The notes beneath the pieces are model-generated. The model searched no databases. It worked only from the letters and a program-made list of their open reading frames with translations, and was not told the DNA's origin. A stretch of DNA of 64,000 nt from Duganella sp. 1224 (GTDB lineage Bacteria; Pseudomonadota; Gammaproteobacteria; Burkholderiales; Burkholderiaceae_D): NCBI RefSeq assembly GCF_013408245.1, contig NZ_JACBYS010000001.1, positions 558,001 through 622,000 of the forward strand. The letters run 5' to 3'. Both the position numbers and the translations under genes were made by a program. Shown here piece after piece: positions 58,984-64,000 of the stretch (its first letter is position 1; the number at the start of each line of letters is the position of its first letter).

Positions 58984-59059
58984 GCGGGAGTAGCTCAGTT
59001 GGTAGAGCGCAACCTTGCCAAGGTTGAGGTCGAGAGTTCGAGACTCTTCTCCCGCTCCA
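58984..59059 (+). tRNA. tRNA-Gly (GCC), copy 1
   Basis: The 76-nt gene has a complete cloverleaf, GCC anticodon (CTTGCCAAG loop) and encoded CCA. It is identical to the three further Gly copies downstream. Confidence 0.97.
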
Positions 59060-59131
59060 GCATCGGCGAAGTCAGTAACAAGTAGTACTAGCAAAAACAA
59101 CAGTCACCTGTTATGATGCTGGACTCGAAAT

Positions 59132-59207
59132 GCGGGAGTAGCTCAGTTGGTAGAGCGCAACCTTGCCAAGGTTGAGGTCGAGAGTTCGAGACTCTTCTCC
59201 CGCTCCA
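59132..59207 (+). tRNA. tRNA-Gly (GCC), copy 2
   Basis: It is identical in all 76 nt to copy 1, separated by a 72-nt spacer. It is part of one transcription unit with the other array members. Confidence 0.97.
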
Positions 59208-59253
59208 GTTTCTGCGGAAACGAGCACTGTAGTAAAAACGTAACAAACTCCAT

Positions 59254-59329
59254 GCGGGAGTAGCTCAGTTGGTAGAGCGCAACCTTGCCAAGGTTGAGGT
59301 CGAGAGTTCGAGACTCTTCTCCCGCTCCA
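59254..59329 (+). tRNA. tRNA-Gly (GCC), copy 3
   Basis: It is identical to copies 1 and 2, after a 46-nt spacer. The repeated gene dose fits heavy use of GGC glycine codons in this GC-rich genome. Confidence 0.97.
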
Positions 59330-59384
59330 GAATTTCGGATGGCAGCGCATAACCAGCTGTTATCTCGTAGTAAATGTTTCCTCT

Positions 59385-59458
59385 GGCGAGGTAGCAAAGC
59401 GGTTATGCAGCGGCCTGCAAAGCCGTCTAGGTCGGTTCGACTCCGATCCTCGCCTCCA
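59385..59458 (+). tRNA. tRNA-Cys (GCA)
   Basis: The 74-nt gene is complete with anticodon GCA (CCTGCAAAG loop) and encoded CCA. Its 3' part, from the anticodon stem (59412), is duplicated in mutated form at 62978-63024. Confidence 0.96.
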
Positions 59459-59467
59459 AAGCTCCAT

Positions 59468-59543
59468 GCGGGAGTAGCTCAGTTGGTAGAGCGCAACCTT
59501 GCCAAGGTTGAGGTCGAGAGTTCGAGACTCTTCTCCCGCTCCA
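59468..59543 (+). tRNA. tRNA-Gly (GCC), copy 4
   Basis: It is identical to copies 1-3 and is the last gene of the array, followed by the terminator. A mutated copy lies at 63035-63110. Confidence 0.97.
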
Positions 59544-59544
59544 A

Positions 59545-59585
59545 AAATGCAAAAAGGCAGCCCGGTGGGCTGCCTTTTTGCATTT
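59545..59585 (+). terminator. Terminator of the tRNA array
   Basis: A 19-bp perfect stem (59545-59563 and 59567-59585) with a 3-nt loop includes AAAAAGGCAGCCC / GGGCTGCCTTTTT. It works as an intrinsic terminator in both directions. Confidence 0.93.
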
Positions 59586-59714
59586 GCGGCGGCGCGTCCA
59601 AGCCAACATTTGCACCAGTGGTTGATGTAGGCCCGCACTGTAGACTAAAATGATTGCGCAATCATAAATACAAACAGGATGTTAGCTAACCTTCCTGTCA
59701 CAAACGGAGACGCG

Positions 59715-62696
59715 ATGACTTTCCAATTTCGCCTGCGGATTTTGCTGTGCGCATTACAACCGTCCAGGCGACTGGCGACAAGCGCCCATTTGGCGTTGGC
59801 AATCGTACTGGGCGCGAGCAGCGCAGGCGCCCAGGCAATCGATACTGAAAGGTTCGTGAGAGTCGATCAAACCGACGGTGTGCTCATTGCCGCGCCTGGT
59901 GTCGCAGCTACGATCGTGCTAGGTAGAGATGAACATGAAGGCGTGCTGCGTGCTGCGCGCGACCTGCAGCGCGATATCGGTAGCGTTACCGGCACTACGC
60001 CCAAGGCCGTAACTGGCGATGCCCCCGTTGAATCAGATCTCATAATTGCTGGCACGCTAGGTCGAAATCCGCTGATCGACCAATTGGCAAAGCAGGGCAA
60101 ACTAGATACAGCCCAATTGGTCGGTCAGTGGGAAGGCTTTCTCATCCAGGTGGTGCGCAACCCGTTGCCCGGTGTGAAACGTGCCCTGGTGATTGCTGGC
60201 AGCGACAAACGCGGCACAATTTACGGCATCTACACCCTGTCAGAGCAAATCGGTGTGTCGCCGTGGTACTGGTGGGCCGATGTTCCGATAAAGAAGCATA
60301 GCCTGCTCAGCGTGCCGCTCACCACCCGGATCTTCGAGAAACCGACCGTCCAGTACCGCGGTATTTTCCTCAACGATGAAGCGCCGGCGCTAACCAACTG
60401 GGCCAAGGAGCGTTTTGGCGGGTTTAACCATGAGTTCTACGAACGCTTGTTTGAGTTAATGCTGCGCATGCGCGCCAACTACCTGTGGCCTGCGATGTGG
60501 TACTCCGCGTTTTACGATGACGACAAGGCAAACGGCCCGCTGGCCGACCGCATGGGCATTGTCATGGGCACTTCGCATCATGAACCGATGATGCGTTCGC
60601 AGCAGGAATGGCACCGTTACGGCAAAGGGCCTTGGGATTACCAGCATAATCGTGATGGCCTGCGCGCGTTTTGGGCAGGTGGGCTGCGCAACACGCGCGA
60701 TCAAGAAAAAGTGATCACCATGGCGATGCGTGGCGACGGTGACGAACCGATGTCGGAAGACGCCAACGTCGAGCTGCTGCAAAACATTGTGTCCGATCAG
60801 CGCGCGCTGATCCGCCAGGAACTCGGCAAGGAACCGCAGCAGGTGCCTCAGCTGTGGGCGCTGTATAAGGAGGTGCAGGACTACTACCAAAAAGGCATGC
60901 GCGTTCCGGATGACATGCTGCTGTTGTGGTGCGATGATAACTGGGGCAATATCCGCCGCCTGCCAACCGAAGAGGAACGCAAGCGCAGCGGCGGCGCCGG
61001 CGTTTACTATCACTTCGACTATGTTGGCGTGCCACGCTCATACAAATGGTTGAATGTGACCCAGGTGAGCAAGATCTGGGAGCAGATGAACCTGGCCAAC
61101 GCGTATGGTGCCAATCGTCTGTGGGTGGTAAATGTGGGGGACCTGAAGCCGATGGAGGTGCCCACCGAATTCTTCATGGCCTATGCATGGAATCCATCAG
61201 CCTGGCCGGCCGAGCGCCTGCCGCAATACCTGCACCAGTGGGCCGAGCGCGAGTTCGGCGCCGATCATGCTGCCGACATCGCGACGATTGTCGATCGCTA
61301 CACGCGCTACAATGCCCGGCGCCGACCGGAGCAACTGGAGCCGGACACCTTCAGCCTGACCAATTACAACGAGGCAGAGCGCGTTGTTGCCGACTACAAT
61401 GCGCTTGGCGAGCAGGCTAGCCGCATTGGTCGGCAATTGCCGCCTGTTGCGCGCGACGCCTACTACCAGCTCGTGGAGTATCCCGTGCTGGCGTCGGCGA
61501 ACGCGCTGGAGATGTACGTGTCGACCGGCTTCAACCGGCTTTACGCAAAGCAGGGCCGCGCAAGCACCAACGATATGGCGGCGCGTGTCCGTAGCCTGTT
61601 TGCACGTGACGCCGAACTGACCAAACGCTATCAGCAGGAAATCAGCGGCGGCAAGTGGAATCACATGATGTCCCAGACGCGCTTCGGCTATACCAATTGG
61701 GATCAGCCCTATCGCGACGTCATGCCGGCGGTGTCGGAGTTGCGCGTGCCGGAAGGTGATCAGCTGGCGGCACCGAATGGCATCCATCCGTCTGATTTGA
61801 TGGGCTTGGCGGTTGAGGGCGATCCGGTGGCCTTTCCAGTATTCCCGATCCACAAGCTGGCGTTGCCGGCATTTGACTCGGTGGACAAAAAGCGCCACTT
61901 CATTGAGATATTCAGCCGTGGCGGCCCAGCCTTCGATTACAGTATCGCCGCTAGCCACCCATGGCTGCGCATCAGTCAGCCGACTGGCAGCGTGAACAAG
62001 GAACAGCGCATCTGGATCGACCTGGACTGGCAAGCGGTCCCTGCCGGCACGACACAAGCGGAGCTGACCATCAGTGGTCCCAGCCAGGCCAAGGTCGTGG
62101 TCCGGGTGCCTGTATATCATCGGCCGTCAGCTGAACTGGCATCGGTTTACGGGCACATCGAGAACGACGGCGTGGTTGCAATCGAAGCTGAACACTATAG
62201 CCGTGCGCACGTGGCACCGGGCCGCAAATGGCAAATTATTCCCGGCTACGGCCACACACTATCAGGCGTGACCACCGCGCCAGCCCTTGCCCCTGCGCTG
62301 TCGGTGGAGGACGGCATGCGTCTGGAATATGACGTCTACCTGTTCAGCAGCGGCGCGTTGGCGGTCGAAACCGTGCTTGGCCCGACGCTAAAGTTCCAGC
62401 CAGGGAAAGGGTTCCGCTACGCGATGGCGATAGATGATGAAGCTCCGCAGATCGTTAATGTTCACGCTGACGTCTCCGAGACGTACTGGCGTAAGCTGGT
62501 GTCTGACGGTGTGGCAAAATTCGTGACCAAACACCGCGTTGAGCGCCCCGGCAAGCACACTGTCAAATTCTGGGCATTGGACCCAGGCCTGGTGTTGCAG
62601 CGCGTGGTAGTGGATGCTGGCGGATTGAAGCCTAGCTACCTCGGCCCTCCGGAAAGCCCCGATATCCCATCAAAGGTATCGAATTCGGTGAAGTGA
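59715..62696 (+). CDS. GH115 family alpha-glucuronidase-like glycosidase, secreted
   Basis: The 993-residue protein has an N-terminal export signal (HLALAIVLGASSAGAQA). The GH115 body includes an alpha/beta N-domain with GRNPLIDQL and GSDKRGTIYGIYTLSEQIGV, catalytic-barrel motifs YRGIFLNDEAPALTNWA, MRANYLWPAMW, GTSHHEPMMRSQQEW and WVVNVGDLKPME, and C-terminal beta domains. GH115 enzymes remove glucuronic acid side groups from xylan. The ATG at 59715 with GGAGA 5 nt upstream is preferred over the ATG at 59679. No other polysaccharide genes are nearby. It lies between the tRNA array and its decayed copy. Confidence 0.88.
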   Translation: MTFQFRLRILLCALQPSRRLATSAHLALAIVLGASSAGAQAIDTERFVRVDQTDGVLIAAPGVAATIVLGRDEHEGVLRAARDLQRDIGSVTGTTPKAVTGDAPVESDLIIAGTLGRNPLIDQLAKQGKLDTAQLVGQWEGFLIQVVRNPLPGVKRALVIAGSDKRGTIYGIYTLSEQIGVSPWYWWADVPIKKHSLLSVPLTTRIFEKPTVQYRGIFLNDEAPALTNWAKERFGGFNHEFYERLFELMLRMRANYLWPAMWYSAFYDDDKANGPLADRMGIVMGTSHHEPMMRSQQEWHRYGKGPWDYQHNRDGLRAFWAGGLRNTRDQEKVITMAMRGDGDEPMSEDANVELLQNIVSDQRALIRQELGKEPQQVPQLWALYKEVQDYYQKGMRVPDDMLLLWCDDNWGNIRRLPTEEERKRSGGAGVYYHFDYVGVPRSYKWLNVTQVSKIWEQMNLANAYGANRLWVVNVGDLKPMEVPTEFFMAYAWNPSAWPAERLPQYLHQWAEREFGADHAADIATIVDRYTRYNARRRPEQLEPDTFSLTNYNEAERVVADYNALGEQASRIGRQLPPVARDAYYQLVEYPVLASANALEMYVSTGFNRLYAKQGRASTNDMAARVRSLFARDAELTKRYQQEISGGKWNHMMSQTRFGYTNWDQPYRDVMPAVSELRVPEGDQLAAPNGIHPSDLMGLAVEGDPVAFPVFPIHKLALPAFDSVDKKRHFIEIFSRGGPAFDYSIAASHPWLRISQPTGSVNKEQRIWIDLDWQAVPAGTTQAELTISGPSQAKVVVRVPVYHRPSAELASVYGHIENDGVVAIEAEHYSRAHVAPGRKWQIIPGYGHTLSGVTTAPALAPALSVEDGMRLEYDVYLFSSGALAVETVLGPTLKFQPGKGFRYAMAIDDEAPQIVNVHADVSETYWRKLVSDGVAKFVTKHRVERPGKHTVKFWALDPGLVLQRVVVDAGGLKPSYLGPPESPDIPSKVSNSVK

Positions 62697-62977
62697 AACT
62701 GCTAAGGCAAACGCCTTTACTTTGTGGTTCGCTCAAAATGGAAGCATAAACCGATGCTTCGCTGGGTAAAGCGGCGGCACGCGTTTCACCCGGCGAAGGC
62801 CGGCTTCGGGCGCTCGCGGGCTTAGGGGAGGGGCGACATCGTTGCACGGCTGCCGTTATGAGACAAACACAGGCATTTATTGCTTCGGTTTGACGGCGCT
62901 CAGAGCGGCGCAAAATAACAGTTTGGTGCGGTGTAAAGGCGGTATGGCTGTAAGTCTTTGATTTTAGGATGGAATAT
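62697..62977. other. Non-coding stretch after the GH115 gene
   Basis: No convincing gene is present in these 281 bp. A weak hairpin AAGGC/GCCTT (62704-62717) followed by TACTTT may end the GH115 transcript. GC-rich tracts near 62780-62835 resemble debris of the REP-like elements. The right edge is the start of the duplicated tRNA-Cys fragment. Confidence 0.5.
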
Positions 62978-63024
62978 GGCCTGCAAAGCCGTCTAGGTCG
63001 GTTCGACTCCTATCCGCGCCTCCA
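62978..63024 (+). pseudogene. tRNA-Cys 3' fragment (duplicate)
   Basis: The sequence repeats tRNA-Cys from its anticodon stem to CCA (GGCCTGCAAAGCCG onward) with a few changes in the T-arm/acceptor region (TATCCGCGCC for GATCCTCGCC). The 5' half is absent. The homology starts abruptly at the anticodon stem, a frequent crossover point for tRNA-targeting integrases. Confidence 0.9.
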
Positions 63025-63034
63025 AGGCTCCTCA

Positions 63035-63110
63035 GCGTGAGTAGCTCAGTTGGTAGAGCGCAACCTTGCCAAGGTTGAGGTCGACAGTTCGAGACTCTTC
63101 TCCCGCTCCA
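63035..63110 (+). pseudogene. Decayed tRNA-Gly copy
   Basis: It matches the intact 76-nt tRNA-Gly except for G to T at position 4 (GCGTGAG) and G to C in the T-stem (GACAG). Both break stem pairs (4:69 and 51:63), so a functional product is unlikely. It lies at the same distance after the tRNA-Cys fragment as in the intact array. Confidence 0.88.
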
Positions 63111-63116
63111 AAATGT

Positions 63117-63150
63117 AAAAGGGCAGCCCAGTTATCCGGGCTACCCTTTT
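63117..63150 (+). terminator. Decayed copy of the tRNA-array terminator
   Basis: AAAAGGGCAGCCC (63117-63129) and GGGCTACCCTTTT (63138-63150) form a stem with one mismatch. This corresponds to the intact terminator at 59545-59585 with a changed loop, and marks the right limit of the duplicated block. Confidence 0.75.
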
Positions 63151-63341
63151 GGCTTTGGGACCTGTACGACTCTCAAACTTGGACTGTCAGCGAGGTGGTG
63201 GGACTGCTCGTCGTCCAATCGCGGGGGCGCCGTCTACGGTATATCGTATCGTAATCACTTCGCCGTCCTGGTAATTGATGTGGCCTTGGTCGAGCGGAAG
63301 GAATTTTTGTAGCTGCGGAGTGTCTAGTTGGACGGTGGCGA

Positions 63342-63443
63342 TTCACAGGAGATTACGGGCCGCATCCGGAGGATTATCATGAAGATGTATATAGGTATCT
63401 CCAAGCGGCCGCTGATGGATTTGATGGGCCGAATATAATGTAA
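63342..63443 (+). pseudogene. Possible remnant of a polymorphic-toxin C-terminus
   Basis: One frame reads FTGDYGPHPEDYHEDVYRYL and further residues to a TAA, 33 residues in all. The GPHPEDYHEDVY segment is like the HP-x-x-YH motif in C-terminal nuclease domains of Rhs/AHH-type toxins. There is no start codon, and the frame closes upstream within about 25 codons, so it would be a fragment. It lies 74 bp before an Imm11-like gene, where a toxin would be expected. The call is tentative. Confidence 0.35.
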
Positions 63444-63517
63444 TATTGAGGTGTTCAATGGGGACTTAGTCGTGAGCTTGAGACTCGAGGTTTGCGTCTT
63501 AATAAGATGATTACGAA

Positions 63518-64000
63518 ATGACCAAATATTACGAATGGTATTTTAATCAAACTGTTGATAGAGGGTGGTTTTTAGCAGAACCCGAAGACAGTTTTGGTAC
63601 CGTAATTTCGCCTTGGAAATTCAAATCTTGCGAACCATTATCGCCTTTTTTGGATGACTTGTCGGCCCGAGTTCTAAGGTCAGGTGAGGTTACTGGTGTT
63701 GCGTTTGGTGCATTCGATCTTATCTACGCGATGAGGGAGTGGGCGGACATTCTTCAAGAAATCGGACGTGCTGATATTGAACTTATCCCGGTAAAGGTGG
63801 TGGGTACAGAGGTAGTGATATCACTCGTTAATGTCATTCGTGAAATTAGGTGTATTGACGAAGAGCGTTCAGAGTTTTCAAAATGGGAGTTGGATAGTAT
63901 TCGTCCTGATAAAGTGGGAGAATTTAAGGTGATAACCAAGATGGTTATCGATACCTCACTCGTTTGTGGAGCGCATATCTTCCGTCCTTCGGGGTATCAT
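63518..64000 (+). CDS. Imm11-like immunity protein (partial, cut by window end)
   Basis: The ATG at 63518 opens 161 codons without a stop up to the window end. The protein resembles Imm11/DUF1629 immunity proteins: PLSPFLDDLSARVLRSG, ELIPVKVVG, then ERSEFSKWELDSIR and a late GAHIFRPSGY. These proteins neutralise partner toxins of polymorphic toxin systems. The codon use is clearly more AT-rich than the rest of the window, suggesting recent acquisition. The toxin gene is not intact in view. Confidence 0.6.
   Translation, partial: MTKYYEWYFNQTVDRGWFLAEPEDSFGTVISPWKFKSCEPLSPFLDDLSARVLRSGEVTGVAFGAFDLIYAMREWADILQEIGRADIELIPVKVVGTEVVISLVNVIREIRCIDEERSEFSKWELDSIRPDKVGEFKVITKMVIDTSLVCGAHIFRPSGYH

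Noticed and set aside
58984..59543. Regular repeats resembling a CRISPR array
   Set aside because: The 76-nt repeats fold as tRNA-Gly with GCC anticodon and CCA end, and the spacers vary from 46 to 138 nt including a tRNA-Cys.
59360..59661. Short ORFs across the tRNA array on the minus strand
   Set aside because: They repeat the same peptide because they translate identical tRNA genes backwards.

Overview
The window is high-GC chromosomal DNA, dense in genes and rich in translationally coupled pairs. Gene content and order point to a betaproteobacterium of the Burkholderiales, most likely an Oxalobacteraceae of the Massilia/Duganella/Janthinobacterium type. The strongest sign is the long housekeeping run yceD-rpmF-plsX-fabH-fabD-fabG-acpP-fabF-ygfX-like-rpoE-rseA-degP-grx-lepA-lepB-DUF4845-rnc-era-recO-pdxJ-acpS-uvrC-pgsA. 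The genus is an inference; no rRNA is present.

Layout. 1-9.4 kb: thiol/redox genes (partial ccdA/dipZ-like, msrB), a two-component system, an AraC regulator divergent from an Fsr-type exporter, the RNA helicase DbpA, a Tat-exported phosphoesterase, a VapBC toxin-antitoxin pair and an initiator tRNA. 9.5-17.8 kb: a methyltransferase, three little-known proteins (one with an HEQAH metalloprotease-like motif), and sbcCD. 17.9-32.8 kb: two diguanylate cyclases around an AlkX-like DNA glycosylase, a DUF2804 protein, a Pat-like acyltransferase, a DUF349 protein, moaE and clpB with a sigma-32 type promoter. 33-36.5 kb: an RraA-family protein, a pair of unrecognised small proteins, rlmJ and an EAL-HDOD regulator. 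36.5-39.2 kb: a 90-bp perfect palindrome, then lolC/E, an RsmI-like methyltransferase and maf on the minus strand. 39.3-58.9 kb: the housekeeping run. It links lipid synthesis (plsX, fab genes, acpP, acpS, pgsA), envelope stress (rpoE/rseA/degP), protein export and translation (lepA, lepB), RNA processing (rnc, era), and repair (recO, uvrC).

59-64 kb is the accessory end. A tRNA array (four identical tRNA-Gly and one tRNA-Cys, with a near-consensus promoter and a strong terminator) is followed by a lone GH115 glycosidase gene. A decayed second copy of the tRNA-Cys 3' part, tRNA-Gly and terminator then follows. Beyond it the DNA becomes AT-rich and holds a possible remnant of a toxin C-terminus and an Imm11-like immunity gene cut by the window end. 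The duplicated tRNA block brackets about 3.6 kb and looks like an insertion scar at a tRNA gene.

The items most worth a second look are: the tRNA-block duplication with its accessory cargo; the zero-loop 90-bp palindrome in a genome that encodes SbcCD; an RseA that ends at 93 residues with no membrane anchor and no rseB beside it; and the pair of small proteins at 33.6-34.0 kb. No CRISPR array, rRNA operon, integrase or insertion-sequence transposase was seen.
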